From Quadrisphaera sp. INWT6 (lineage in GTDB: Bacteria; Actinomycetota; Actinomycetes; Actinomycetales; Quadrisphaeraceae): a stretch of DNA of 64,000 bases. Of the stretch, positions 1 through 9,524 are shown one piece after another; the stretch's first letter is position 1, and each line of letters starts with the position of its first letter. A program made the position numbers and the translations under genes. The notes below the pieces were generated by a model that was not told where the DNA came from, did no database searches, and was given only the letters and a program-made list of their open reading frames with translations. The stretch covers positions 186,001 to 250,000 of the forward strand of contig NZ_VUOH01000006.1 in NCBI RefSeq assembly GCF_015390235.1, read 5' to 3'.

Positions 1-253
1 CGACGCCGACGACCTCGCTGGGGTCGACGTCGTGCTTGATGGAGAGCTCGCGCGAGGGGATGACGCCCTCGGTCTTGTAGCCGATGTCGAGGAGGACCTC
101 GTCGCGGTCGACCTTGACGATGGTGCCGGAGACGATGTCCCCGTCGTTGAAGTACTTGATCGTCGCGTCGATCGCGGCGAGCAGCTCTTCGGCAGAGCCG
201 ATGTCGTTGATGGCGACCTGGGGAGCGCTCGACGACGGGAGGGTGGCGGTCAT
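1..253 (-). CDS. rpsA: 30S ribosomal protein S1, N-terminal part
   Basis: Reads from ATG at 253 leftwards and runs off the window edge, so only about 84 residues are visible. The start MTATLPSSSAPQVAIND leads into a first S1/OB-fold repeat (IVSGTIVKVDRDEVLLDIG, then KTEGVIPSRELS), the typical opening of actinobacterial S1, which binds mRNA on the small ribosomal subunit. polA lies upstream on the same strand, as in mycobacteria, with a methyltransferase on the other strand between them. No Shine-Dalgarno sequence precedes the ATG. A perfect TTGACA lies at 361-356 on this strand but no convincing -10 box follows at the right distance. The identification is firm from the repeat plus synteny. 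Confidence 0.93.
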   Translation of the reverse strand, partial: MTATLPSSSAPQVAINDIGSAEELLAAIDATIKYFNDGDIVSGTIVKVDRDEVLLDIGYKTEGVIPSRELSIKHDVDPSEVVGV

Positions 254-372
254 GAAGGGATGGGCTCCGATGCGGACAGGGAATGAGTGGTGGACAGGAT
301 GAGCGGGAGCACCGCTGGCCTCCGAGCTGGTGCCGGAGGCACTGGCGCACCCAACTGTCAAGAGTACCTCGG

Positions 373-1191
373 ATGAGCGGCGAGCTCTCCAGCGCGGGGT
401 ACGGACCCGCGGGCGCGGGCGAGAGCGTGCGCGCCAGCCGCAGCCACTGGGACGGCGCCTCGGCCACCTACCTCGAGGACCACGGCCGAACCCTCGGCAC
501 CGACGTGCTCGTGTGGGGGCCCGAGGGCCTGACCGAGGACGACGCCCGGCTGCTCGGCGACCCCGCGGCGCTGGCGGGCGCGGTCGTGGTGGAGGTCGGG
601 TGCGGCGCCGGCCAGGGAGCGCGCTGGGCCACCGCCCGGGGCGCTCGCGCCGTGGGCGTGGACCTGTCGGCGGGGATGCTCGCCCGCAGCCGCGCGCTGG
701 ACGCCACCTCCGGGGTGCCCACCCCCGTGCTGCAGGCCGACGCCGGCGCCCTGCCGCTGGCCGACGGCTGCGCCCAGGTGGCCTTCTCCGCCTACGGGGC
801 GCTCCCGTTCACCGCGGACGCCGCCGGGGTCATGGCCGAGGTGCACCGCGTGCTCGCCCCCGGGGGCCGGTGGACCTTCTCGGTCAGCCACCCGGTGCGG
901 TGGGCCTTCCCCGACGACCCCGGCCAGCGCGGCCTGGTGGCCGACAGGTCGTACTTCGACAGGGCTCCCTACGTCGAGCGCGACGACGCCGGCCACCTGC
1001 TCTACGCCGAGCACCACCGGACCGCGGGCGACTGGGTGCGGCTGCTGCGCGGAGCCGGCTTCGCCCTGCTCGACCTGGTCGAGCCCGAGTGGACCCGCGA
1101 CGACCAGCCCACCTGGGGCGGGTGGAGCGCCCTGCGCGGACGCCTGCTGCCGGGGACGGCGGTGTTCGTCTGCGAGCGCGTCAGCGGGTGA
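373..1191 (+). CDS. Class I SAM-dependent methyltransferase
   Basis: A 272-residue protein starting at ATG 373 (MSGELSSAGYG). The same frame is open further upstream, but that sequence is Arg/Trp-rich and unlike the family. A Rossmann methyltransferase fold is shown by VVVEVGCGAGQGARW (motif I, about residues 70-85), GVDLSAGMLARSR (acidic end of strand 2) and the later segment AEVHRVLAPGGRWTFSVSHPVRW, typical of the methyltransf_11/25 group. The substrate cannot be read from sequence. It is convergent with polA, and two hairpins fill the gap. A homologue in this position between rpsA and polA is common in actinomycetes. Confidence 0.85.
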   Translation: MSGELSSAGYGPAGAGESVRASRSHWDGASATYLEDHGRTLGTDVLVWGPEGLTEDDARLLGDPAALAGAVVVEVGCGAGQGARWATARGARAVGVDLSAGMLARSRALDATSGVPTPVLQADAGALPLADGCAQVAFSAYGALPFTADAAGVMAEVHRVLAPGGRWTFSVSHPVRWAFPDDPGQRGLVADRSYFDRAPYVERDDAGHLLYAEHHRTAGDWVRLLRGAGFALLDLVEPEWTRDDQPTWGGWSALRGRLLPGTAVFVCERVSG

Positions 1192-1198
1192 CGGACCC

Positions 1199-1256
1199 GG
1201 CCGGCGCCGTCAGCGGCGGCGCCGGCCCGGGCGGTCCGAGTCCCGGGACCGCCCGG
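1199..1256. terminator. Two adjacent hairpins between convergent genes
   Basis: Stem 1 pairs 1199-1208 with 1218-1227 (GGCCGGCGCC and its complement). Stem 2 pairs 1227-1237 with 1246-1256 (CCGGGCGGTCC). There is no U-tract, which is usual for high-G+C actinobacteria. The position between the methyltransferase stop (1191) and the polA stop (1265) suits a bidirectional terminator. Confidence 0.6.
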
Positions 1257-1264
1257 TCAGCGGG

Positions 1265-4063
1265 TCAGTGGCCCGCCTCGTGCCAGGAGGCGCCCTGGCC
1301 CACCGAGACCTCCAGCGCCACCGACAGCTGCGTGCGCTCCTGGACGACGGGACCCATCTGCTCGCGCAGCAGCGCCTCCACCGTGTCGCGCTCGCCCGCG
1401 ACGACGTCGACGACGAGCTCGTCGTGGACCTGCAGCAGCAGCCGTGAGCGCAGCCCCTGCTCGCGCAGGGCCCGCTCGACCCCGAGCATCGCGAGCTTGA
1501 TGACGTCGGCCGCGGAGCCCTGGATGGGGGCGTTGAGCGCCATGCGCTCGGCGATCTCGCGGCGCTGGCGGTTGTCGCTGGTGAGGTCGGGCAGGTAGCG
1601 GCGCCGGCCGAGCACCGTCTCGGTGAAGCCCGTGGCGCGCGCCTCCTCGACCACGCCGCGCAGGTAGTCGCGGACGCCGCCGAACCTGGCGAAGTAGTCG
1701 TCCATGAGGCCGCGCGCCTCGTCGACGGGCACGGTGAGCTGGCGCGAGAGGCCGAACGCCGACAGGCCGTAGGCCAGGCCGTACGACATGGCCTTGATCT
1801 TGGCGCGCATCTCGCTGGTGACGTCGGCGGGCTCGACGCCGAAGACGCGGGCCCCGACGAAGCGGTGCAGGTCCTCCCCGGAGCGGAAGGCCTCGATGAG
1901 GCCCTCGTCGCCGGACAGGTGGGCCATGATCCGCATCTCGATCTGGCTGTAGTCGGCGGTGAGCAGCAGCTCGGCGTCGCGGCCCACCACGAACGCCTCG
2001 CGGATGCGGCGCCCCTCGGCGGTGCGGATCGGGATGTTCTGCAGGTTCGGGTCGGTGGAGCTCAGGCGCCCCGTGGCCGCGATGGTCTGCTGGAAGGTGG
2101 TGTGGATGCGCCCGTCGTCGGCGACCGACTTGAGCAGGCCCTCGACGGTCTGCCGCAGGCGGGAGGCGTCGCGGTGGCGCAGCAGGTGGTCGAGGAAGGG
2201 GTGGGGCTGGCGGACGTTGAGGTCGGCCAGGGCCTCGGCGTCGGTGGTGTAGCCGGTCTTGGTGCGCTTCGTCTTCGGCATGCCGAGCTGCTCGAAGAGC
2301 ACCACCTGCAGCTGCTTGGGCGAGCCCAGGTTGATCTTCTGCCCGCCGATCGCGGCGTACGCCTCCTCCGCGGCGTCGGCGACGACGGCCGCGAACTCGC
2401 CCTCGAGGCGCTCCAGGGCCTGGACGTCGACGGCGACGCCGTCGGACTCCATCTGCGCCAGGAGCGGTACCAGCGGCAGCTCGAGGTCGCGCAGGAGCTC
2501 CTCGCCGCCGCGCTGGGCCACCTGCTCGGCGAGCACGCCGGACAGCTCCAGGACGGCGGCGGCGCGCACGCACGCCAGCTCGCCCTCGTCGGGCTGGTCG
2601 GCCGCGGCGGCGTCGCCGTCGTCGAAGGAGAGATCGAGCTCGCCCTGCTCCTCGGCGGCCGCGGGGGGCGCGTCGGCGCGGAGCTCGCGCTGGAGGAACC
2701 TGACGGCCAGGTCGGCGAGGTCGTAGCTGCGCTGGTCGGGCTGGCACAGGTAGGCGGCGAGCGCGGTGTCGGCGGCCAGGCCCCGCAGCGGCAGGCCGCG
2801 GGCCTCGAGGCCGTGGAGGGCGGTCTTGGCGTCGTGCAGGACCTTGGGCGCCGCCGGGTCGGCGAGCCACGCCGCCAGCGCGGTCTCGGCGCCGGGCTCG
2901 ACCTCGCGCAGGTCGACCCAGGCGGCCGCGCCGTCGGCCGAGGCCAGGGCCACGCCCCAGGCGTCGCCGCTGCCGGCGCTCCAGCGCGCCAGCACGCTCA
3001 CGCCGGTGGGGGTGCCCGCGGGGGCGTGCTCGGCGAGCCACGCCGCGAGCGCGTCACCGGTGGGCCGCTCGGCGGCGACCGCGAAGCCGCCCTGGGACGC
3101 CTCGGCCGCGGGGTCGGGGGTGGCGAGGGTGGCGAAGAGCCGCTCGCGCAGCACCCGGAACTCCAAGCCGTCGAAGATGCGGTGCACCTCCTCGCGGTCC
3201 CAGGCGCGGACGGCGAGGTCGTCGACGACGACGGGCAGCTCCAGGTCGCGCACCGGGGCGTTGAGGCGCTTGTTGCGCAGCACCTGGTCGAGGTGGTCGC
3301 GCAGCGACTGCCCGGCCTTGCCCGTCAGCGCGCCGACGCCGGCGACCAGGCCCTCGAGGTCTCCGTGGGCGGTGAGCCACTTGGCGGCCGTCTTGGGGCC
3401 GACGCCGGGGACGCCGGGCAGGTTGTCGCTGGTCTCCCCCACCAGGGCGGCGAGGTCGCCGTAGCGCTCGGGCCGCACCCCGTACTTCTCCTCGACGGCG
3501 TCGGGGGTCATCCGCGCCAGGTCGGAGACGCCCTTGCGGGGGTAGAGCACGGTGGTGCCCTCGTCGACCAGCTGGAAGGCGTCGCGGTCACCGGTGACCA
3601 CGAGCACCTCCAGGCCCTGGGCCCGGGCGGAGCCGGTGAGGGTGGCGATGACGTCGTCGGCCTCGTAGCCCTCCTTGGTCACCACCGTGACGCGCAGCGC
3701 CGCGAGGACCTCCTTGACGAGGTCGACCTGGCCCACGAACTCCGACGGGGTGCTGGCGCGCCCCGCCTTGTACTCGGGGTACTCGGCGGTGCGGAAGGTC
3801 TGCTTGGAGACGTCGAAGGCCACCGCGAGGTGGGTGGGCGACTCGTCGCGCAGGAGGTTGATGAGCATCGAGGTGAAGCCGTAGACCGCGTTGGTGGTCT
3901 GCCCGGTGCTGGTGGAGAAGTTCTCGGCCGGGAGCGCGAAGAACGCCCGGTAGGCCAGGGAGTGGCCGTCGACCAGGAGCAGGCGCGGACGGGCCCCGTC
4001 GAGGACCTCGGCGGCGCCCGCGGCGGCGTCGGTGGGGCTGGCCTTCGTGCTGGTCGGGCTCAC
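1265..4063 (-). CDS. polA: DNA polymerase I
   Basis: About 932 residues from GTG 4063. An in-frame ATG at 4093 would also overlap the divergent thioesterase, and the GTG has a TANNNT box exactly 7 bases upstream, so GTG is preferred. The domains run as follows: 5' nuclease (LLLVDGHSLAYRAFFALP, VVTGDRDAFQLV, GVPGVGPKTAAKWL), then an exonuclease-like fold without the DxE motif, then the polymerase domain. Motif A is DYSQIEMRIMAHLSGDE, motif B KIKAMSYGLAYGLSAFG and motif C LLQVHDELVVDV. The metal-binding Asp of motifs A and C are present. Motif B has Tyr where E. coli has Phe762. The enzyme serves Okazaki fragment processing and excision repair. Proofreading is probably absent, as in other actinobacterial enzymes. 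Confidence 0.97.
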   Translation of the reverse strand: MSPTSTKASPTDAAAGAAEVLDGARPRLLLVDGHSLAYRAFFALPAENFSTSTGQTTNAVYGFTSMLINLLRDESPTHLAVAFDVSKQTFRTAEYPEYKAGRASTPSEFVGQVDLVKEVLAALRVTVVTKEGYEADDVIATLTGSARAQGLEVLVVTGDRDAFQLVDEGTTVLYPRKGVSDLARMTPDAVEEKYGVRPERYGDLAALVGETSDNLPGVPGVGPKTAAKWLTAHGDLEGLVAGVGALTGKAGQSLRDHLDQVLRNKRLNAPVRDLELPVVVDDLAVRAWDREEVHRIFDGLEFRVLRERLFATLATPDPAAEASQGGFAVAAERPTGDALAAWLAEHAPAGTPTGVSVLARWSAGSGDAWGVALASADGAAAWVDLREVEPGAETALAAWLADPAAPKVLHDAKTALHGLEARGLPLRGLAADTALAAYLCQPDQRSYDLADLAVRFLQRELRADAPPAAAEEQGELDLSFDDGDAAAADQPDEGELACVRAAAVLELSGVLAEQVAQRGGEELLRDLELPLVPLLAQMESDGVAVDVQALERLEGEFAAVVADAAEEAYAAIGGQKINLGSPKQLQVVLFEQLGMPKTKRTKTGYTTDAEALADLNVRQPHPFLDHLLRHRDASRLRQTVEGLLKSVADDGRIHTTFQQTIAATGRLSSTDPNLQNIPIRTAEGRRIREAFVVGRDAELLLTADYSQIEMRIMAHLSGDEGLIEAFRSGEDLHRFVGARVFGVEPADVTSEMRAKIKAMSYGLAYGLSAFGLSRQLTVPVDEARGLMDDYFARFGGVRDYLRGVVEEARATGFTETVLGRRRYLPDLTSDNRQRREIAERMALNAPIQGSAADVIKLAMLGVERALREQGLRSRLLLQVHDELVVDVVAGERDTVEALLREQMGPVVQERTQLSVALEVSVGQGASWHEAGH

Positions 4064-4070
4064 GTCTGCC

Positions 4071-4076
4071 AGCCTA
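4071..4076 (-). promoter_or_regulatory. Leaderless-type -10 box of polA
   Basis: On the minus strand TAGGCT is followed by 7 bases and then the GTG start of polA, so transcription would begin at or next to the start codon. The box lies in the 19-base gap between divergent polA and the thioesterase. Confidence 0.5.
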
Positions 4077-4082
4077 GGCGGG

Positions 4083-4520
4083 GTGGACGACATCGCGGTC
4101 GGGGCGGGCGCCCCGGACCACTCGGACGACCCCGTGCTGCGCACCGCCGGCACCCTCATCGAGCGCATGGGCATCGAGCTCGACCTGAGCGACCCCGCGC
4201 GGCCGGTCGGCACGATGCCGGTGGCGGGCAACACCCAGCCCTACGGGCTGCTGCACGGCGGCGCGTCGGTGGTGCTCGCGGAGACCCTCGGGTCGGTCGC
4301 CGCGGCGCTCGCCGCGGGGCCGGGCCGCGTGGCCGTCGGCGTCGACATCAACGCCACCCACCACCGGGCCGTGCGCGGGGGCGCGGTGACCGGCCGCACC
4401 GAGCCGCTGCACGTGGGCCGCACCACCGCCAGCTACGAGGTGGTCATCACCGACGAGACCGGGCGCCGCGTCTGCACGTCGCGCATCACGTGCCAGCTGC
4501 GGGACGCACCGCCCCGCTGA
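4083..4520 (+). CDS. Hotdog-fold thioesterase, PaaI/YbdB type
   Basis: A 145-residue protein from GTG 4083 (MDDIAVGAGAPDHSDD). The hotdog signature is visible: LIERMGIELDLSDPARPVGTMPV, then PYGLLHGGASVVLAETLGS. The HGG and following Glu are the active-site helix of PaaI/EntH-type acyl-CoA thioesterases, and GVDINATHHR and SYEVVITDETGRRVCTSRITCQL complete the sheet. It probably hydrolyses a small-molecule or aryl acyl-CoA; the substrate is unknown. It is divergent from polA. In mycobacteria a PaaI-like thioesterase also lies beside polA (Rv1627c region). The 3' end overlaps the convergent acetyltransferase by 35 bases. Confidence 0.88.
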   Translation: MDDIAVGAGAPDHSDDPVLRTAGTLIERMGIELDLSDPARPVGTMPVAGNTQPYGLLHGGASVVLAETLGSVAAALAAGPGRVAVGVDINATHHRAVRGGAVTGRTEPLHVGRTTASYEVVITDETGRRVCTSRITCQLRDAPPR

Positions 4521-5148
4521 GGTCCGCACCGGGCGGTGCGGGAGCGGGGCGCTCGCGCTGGCGGCGCCGGAGCGCGACCACCTGGTCGAGGGCGGCGCGA
4601 CGGCGCCCCCGCGACCCGGCGGCGGTGGCAGCGGTGGCGGCGAGCCGGGCGCGCAGCACCGCGAGGGGGGCGGCGCGGACGACGACGGGCCGGCCGAACC
4701 CGAGCCGGGCGAGGAAGCGCTGCGCCTCGCGGTGGCCCGGGTCTCCCGCGGCGCTCACCTCGTCGACGCCGGCGGCCTCGGCCACGGCGGCCACGGCCCC
4801 CAGCAGCGCGTGGCCCACGCCCTGGCGCCGCCAGGCGGGAGCCACCCAGAGCTGGTCGACGTGCAGGACCGGCGCGGGGACGGGCACGACGACCTCGGCG
4901 CGGCGCACCACGGCGACGCCCACGGCCTCCTCGCCGCCCTCGCGCGGCACCACGGCCACGTGCACCTCGACGTGGGGGTGGTCGACCAGGGCCTCGAGGC
5001 GGAGCCGCGCCGACGCGTCGCGGGCGGTGCGCTGCGCGGGCACGTCGGCGCGCGCGGGCGCCGCGACGGCCGTGTCGCGCACCAGCGCCTCCAGCAGGTG
5101 GAGGTCGCCCGCGCCCGCACGACGCACCTCGACCGAACCCCTCGCCAC
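4486..5148 (-). CDS. GNAT family N-acetyltransferase
   Basis: About 220 residues. The start is one of two adjacent GTG codons (5151 or 5148). GTG 5148 has GGGAGG a few bases upstream at a workable distance. The acetyl-CoA-binding signature is LWVAPAWRRQGVGHALLGAV (RRQGVG loop, helix 3), followed by a GHREAQRFLARLGFG segment typical of the GNAT C-terminus. The substrate is unknown. The last 50 or so residues are Arg/Ala/Pro-rich, and the final 12 codons lie antisense to the end of the thioesterase gene, so the tail may not be under strong selection. A frameshift or misread stop could explain the overlap. Confidence 0.72.
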   Translation of the reverse strand: MARGSVEVRRAGAGDLHLLEALVRDTAVAAPARADVPAQRTARDASARLRLEALVDHPHVEVHVAVVPREGGEEAVGVAVVRRAEVVVPVPAPVLHVDQLWVAPAWRRQGVGHALLGAVAAVAEAAGVDEVSAAGDPGHREAQRFLARLGFGRPVVVRAAPLAVLRARLAATAATAAGSRGRRRAALDQVVALRRRQRERPAPAPPGADLSGAVRPAAGT

Positions 5149-5341
5149 CACGCCTCCCGTGCACCGACCCCGTCGTCCAGCGGCAGAGTAGACCCGCCCC
5201 CTGCGAGCGCCCCGAGTGGATCTCCCCACCCCCACCTGCGGGTTCGGCCTCCGCCGCTCCCCGGGTCACGGTCGGGTCACGACTCGCGCCGATCCCCGCC
5301 CAGCCACCCCCGGAGCGACCCGCAGGCGGCTCCCACGCGGT

Positions 5342-5347
5342 TATGCT
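5342..5347 (+). promoter_or_regulatory. Possible -10 box for the liv operon
   Basis: TATGCT fits TANNNT and is one of very few A/T-containing hexamers in the 263-base gap 5152-5414. It would give a leader of about 60 bases carrying the strong GGAGG at 5403-5407 before livH. No clear -35 box was found. The rest of the gap shows nothing recognisable. Confidence 0.35.
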
Positions 5348-5414
5348 CCGGCGCCCGGTAGAGGGACTGCGCCCTCCCGCGCGTCCCCTGCAGAAACACC
5401 CTGGAGGTCCTCCC

Positions 5415-6761
5415 GTGCGGAGAGCAGCGACGGCGCTGGTGGCGCTGGTGCTGGCCGTCATGGCGGTGGTGGTCGGCGCGAGCGCCGCGACCGCCGCCAC
5501 CGAGACGCCCACACCGGCAGCTGCCGGTCAGACGACCGAGACGACGGCGGCCTCCGGCTCCGAGAGCGGTGGTCTCGCGATCACCGCCCGGGTCCGCACC
5601 GCCGACGGCGGCGACGTCGAGGGGGCGAGCATCTCCGTCACGCAGGACGGCGCGCAGGTCGCCACCGGCACCACCGACGCGCAGGGCAGCGCCTCGCTCC
5701 CCGTCCCCGCCCCCGGCGCGTACGACGTCGAGCTCGACGTCGACTCGCTGCCGGAGTCGGCGCAGGGCCTGGAGCCGCGCTCCCCCACGATCTCGACCAC
5801 CGTCGAGGAGGGCCGCGACCGCACCGTCGCCTTCCGGCTCTCCGAGGAGGGCGGCGGCTCCAGCGCCGGCGCGGGCGCCGGCGACCAGGTGCTGCAGCGC
5901 ATCGCGACCGGCCTGCGCTTCGGCCTGGTCATCGCCCTGGGGGCGATCGGCCTCTCGCTGATCTTCGGCACCACCGGCCTGACCAACTTCGCGCACTCCG
6001 AGCTCATCACCCTCGGTGCGCTGACGACCTACTTCTACACGGTCATCGCCGGGCTCCCGTTCCTGCTCGCCGCCGCCGCGGGCCTGGTCACGTGCGGGGT
6101 CTTCGGCTACCTCAACGACCGCGTGCTCTGGCAGCCGCTGCGCCGCCGCGGCACCGGGCTGATCGCCATGATGATCGTGTCGATCGGCCTGTCGCTCTTC
6201 CTGCGCTACCTGTACCTCTACGTCTTCGACGGCGGCGTCCGCACCTTCCCGGGCTACGCCGGGCAGGGCGGCGTCCAGGTCCTCCCGGGCGTGCTGCTGC
6301 GCCCCCTCGACCTGTGGACGATGGGCCTGTCCGTCGTCGTGCTGGTGGTCGTGGCGCTCGCGCTGGTCAAGACCCGCCTGGGCAAGGCCACCCGCGCCGT
6401 CGCCGACAACCCCGCGCTGGCGTCGGCCTCCGGCATCGACGTCGACAGGGTCATCCGCACCGTCTGGGTGGTGGGCTCCGCGCTCGCCGGCCTCTCCGGC
6501 GTCGTCCTCGGCCTCCAGCAGGGCATCAGCTTCCAGATGGGCTTCCAGATCCTGCTGCTCGTCTTCGCGGCCGTCACCCTGGGCGGCCTCGGCACCGCCT
6601 TCGGCGCCGTCGTGGGCTCGCTCATCGTCGGGCTCTTCGTCGAGCTGTCGACGCTGCTCATCCCCAGCGAGCTCCAGAACCTCGGGGCGCTGGTCATCCT
6701 GATCCTCATCCTGCTCGTGCGGCCCCAGGGCATCCTCGGCCGCGCCCAGCGGATCGGCTGA
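5415..6761 (+). CDS. livH: Branched-chain amino acid ABC permease LivH with N-terminal exported domain
   Basis: 448 residues from GTG 5415, fixed by GGAGG at 5403-5407. Residues 1-28 look like a signal peptide (VRRAATALVALVLAVMAVVV, then ASAATAA). After a Thr/Ser/Gly linker, residues about 50-145 resemble a carboxypeptidase-regulatory or CNA-B-like beta sandwich (ARVRTADGGDVEGASISV, TTDAQGSASLPVPAPGAYDVEL). The LivH permease proper begins near residue 158 (RIATGLRFGLVIALGAIGL, IFGTTGLTNFAHSELITLGA) with some eight membrane segments and the cytoplasmic coupling loop KATRAVADNPALASASGID. Classic LivH is about 300 residues, so roughly 150 are extra. It forms the inner-membrane channel with LivM; LivG and LivF power it. 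Confidence 0.92.
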   Translation: MRRAATALVALVLAVMAVVVGASAATAATETPTPAAAGQTTETTAASGSESGGLAITARVRTADGGDVEGASISVTQDGAQVATGTTDAQGSASLPVPAPGAYDVELDVDSLPESAQGLEPRSPTISTTVEEGRDRTVAFRLSEEGGGSSAGAGAGDQVLQRIATGLRFGLVIALGAIGLSLIFGTTGLTNFAHSELITLGALTTYFYTVIAGLPFLLAAAAGLVTCGVFGYLNDRVLWQPLRRRGTGLIAMMIVSIGLSLFLRYLYLYVFDGGVRTFPGYAGQGGVQVLPGVLLRPLDLWTMGLSVVVLVVVALALVKTRLGKATRAVADNPALASASGIDVDRVIRTVWVVGSALAGLSGVVLGLQQGISFQMGFQILLLVFAAVTLGGLGTAFGAVVGSLIVGLFVELSTLLIPSELQNLGALVILILILLVRPQGILGRAQRIG

Positions 6762-6770
6762 GAGGCCCCC

Positions 6771-7760
6771 GTGGACATCTCGATCCTCAACAACGCCCTC
6801 GCCGCGGCGATCGGCCTCGACACCGTCATCTACGCCCTCGCCGCGCTGGGGCTGAACATCCAGTTCGGCTACGCCGGGCTGCTCAACTTCGGCCAGGCCG
6901 CCTTCGTGGCCATCGGCTCCTACGGCATCGCGACGATCGTCTCGATCGCGGGTCTGCCCTTCGTCGTGGGCATCCTCGTGGGGCTCGCCGGGTCGGTGGT
7001 CTTCGCGCTGCTGCTGGGCATCCCCACCCTGAGGCTGCGGGCCGACTACCTCGCCATCGCGACCATCGCGGCCTCCGAGGTGGTGCGCCTGCTGGCGCGC
7101 TCGAACAGCCTGGGCGCCTACACCGGCGGGTCCAACGGCCTCTCGGGCTTCGCCGAGGGCTTCTACGACCTCAACCCGTTCCCGCAGGGCACCTACGGCT
7201 TCGGCCCGTTCGCGGCCAACGAGCGCAACACCTGGATCCTGCTCGTCGGCTGGCTCCTCGTGGCGCTCGTGGCCCTGGCCACCTGGGCGATCATGCGCAG
7301 CCCCTGGGGCCGCGTGCTCAAGGGCATCCGCGAGGACGAGGACGCCGTCCGCGCCCTCGGCAAGAACGTCTACGCCTACAAGATGCAGGCGCTGGTGCTC
7401 GGTGGCCTCGTCGGCACCCTCGGCGGGTTCGTCTTCTCCCTGGGCCGCGCCGCGGTGCAGCCCGACAACTACGCCACGGCGTTCACCTTCTTCACCTACA
7501 CGGTGCTGCTGCTCGGCGGCGCGGCCCGCGTGCTCGGCCCGGTGGTCGGCGCCGCCATCTTCTGGGTGGTCCTGTCGCTCACCGACGGCGTGCTGCGCGG
7601 TGCCATCCAGGAGGGCTGGATCCCCGCGGCGCTCATGTCGAGCTCGCAGGTCGGCCAGGTCCGCTTCATGCTGGTCGGGCTCGCGCTCATGCTCTTGATG
7701 ATCTACAGGCCGCAAGGCATCTTCGGCGACCGGAGGGAGCTGGCTCTCGATGGCCGGTGA
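6771..7760 (+). CDS. livM: Branched-chain amino acid ABC permease LivM
   Basis: 329 residues from GTG 6771, nine bases after the livH stop. Membrane segments start with TVIYALAALGLNIQFGYAGLLNFGQAAFVAIG, the conserved LivM opening (G-x-x-GLLNFGQ). The coupling loop SPWGRVLKGIREDEDAVRALGKNVYAYK faces the ATPases, and the C-terminal MLLMIYRPQGIFGDRREL is typical of the family. It pairs with LivH. The stop overlaps the livG start by 11 bases, so translation is probably coupled. Unlike some LivM proteins it is of ordinary length with no added domain. Confidence 0.95.
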   Translation: MDISILNNALAAAIGLDTVIYALAALGLNIQFGYAGLLNFGQAAFVAIGSYGIATIVSIAGLPFVVGILVGLAGSVVFALLLGIPTLRLRADYLAIATIAASEVVRLLARSNSLGAYTGGSNGLSGFAEGFYDLNPFPQGTYGFGPFAANERNTWILLVGWLLVALVALATWAIMRSPWGRVLKGIREDEDAVRALGKNVYAYKMQALVLGGLVGTLGGFVFSLGRAAVQPDNYATAFTFFTYTVLLLGGAARVLGPVVGAAIFWVVLSLTDGVLRGAIQEGWIPAALMSSSQVGQVRFMLVGLALMLLMIYRPQGIFGDRRELALDGR

Positions 7761-8741
7761 CACGCACGCCCCTGCTGCGGCAGGAGCGACCCAGCAGACG
7801 GGTCAGCAGGGCACCCGAAAGGAGGCCGCGACCCGCGCGCTGGCCGACGTCCCCCGCGTCCCGGGGGCCAAGAAGCCCGACCCGGTGCTCGTCGCCGACG
7901 GCGTGGTCCGCCGCTTCGGCGGCCTGACCGCCGTCTCGGTCGACCACGTCGAGATCCAGCGAGGTGCCATCACGGCCCTCATCGGACCCAACGGCGCGGG
8001 CAAGACGACGTTCTTCAACCTGCTGACGGGCTTCGACAGGCCCGACGAGGGGAAGTGGTCCTTCGACGGCACCGACCTCGCCCGCGTCCCCGCCCACAAG
8101 GTGGCCCGGCGCGGCATGGTCCGCACGTTCCAGCTCACCAAGGCGCTCTCGCGCCTGACCGTGCTGCAGAACATGCTGCTGGGCGCCTCGGGCCAGAAGG
8201 GCGAGAGCCTGCTGCGCGCCGCGTTCGCCGGCATCTGGCGCAGCCAGGAGAAGGCCAACACCGAGCGCGCCATGGAGCTGCTCGGCCGCTTCAAGCTCGA
8301 CAAGAAGGCCGACGACTTCGCCGGCAGCCTCTCCGGCGGCCAGCGCAAGCTCCTCGAGATGGCCCGGGCGCTCATGAGCGACCCGCAGGTGGTCATGCTC
8401 GACGAGCCGATGGCCGGCGTGAACCCCGCGCTGACCCAGTCGCTGCTCGGCCACGTCAAGGACCTGCGCGAGCAGGGCATGACCGTGCTGTTCGTGGAGC
8501 ACGACATGGACATGGTCCGCGACATCTCCGACTGGGTCGTCGTCATGGCCCAGGGGAAGGTCGTGGCCGAGGGCCCACCCGACTCGGTCATGGCCGACCC
8601 GGCCGTCATCGAGGCCTACCTCGGCGGGCACCACGACGTCTCCCTGGCCGACGAGGCCGCGGCGGCGGAGCTGGAGAAGGAGATCGAGGCCGAGGTCGAG
8701 GCGGAGATCGCTCAGGACGACGCGAAGGACGGGCACGCTCG

Positions 8742-8745
<4 letters not shown>
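7750..8745 (+). CDS. livG: Branched-chain amino acid ABC ATPase LivG
   Basis: 331 residues from ATG 7750. Walker A is GPNGAGKTTFFNLLTG, signature LSGGQRKLLEMARALM, Walker B VVMLDEPMAGVNP, switch His in FVEHDMDMV. The core is the BCA_ABC ATPase with the usual RTFQL Q-loop. It differs from E. coli LivG by an N-terminal Ala/Gln/Thr-rich extension of about 40 residues and an acidic, probably helical C-terminal tail of about 35 residues (AAAAELEKEIEAEVEAEIAQ). Its role is ATP hydrolysis driving the LivHM channel. It overlaps livF by 4 bases. Confidence 0.95.
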
Positions 8746-9518
<773 letters not shown>

Positions 9519-9524
9519 CGCGCT

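Noticed and set aside
1865-5191. Very long open frame antisense to polA and its neighbours
   Set aside because: High G+C makes stops rare in all frames. The product is Val/Gly/Asp/His-rich with no motif, and polA and the neighbouring genes explain the region.
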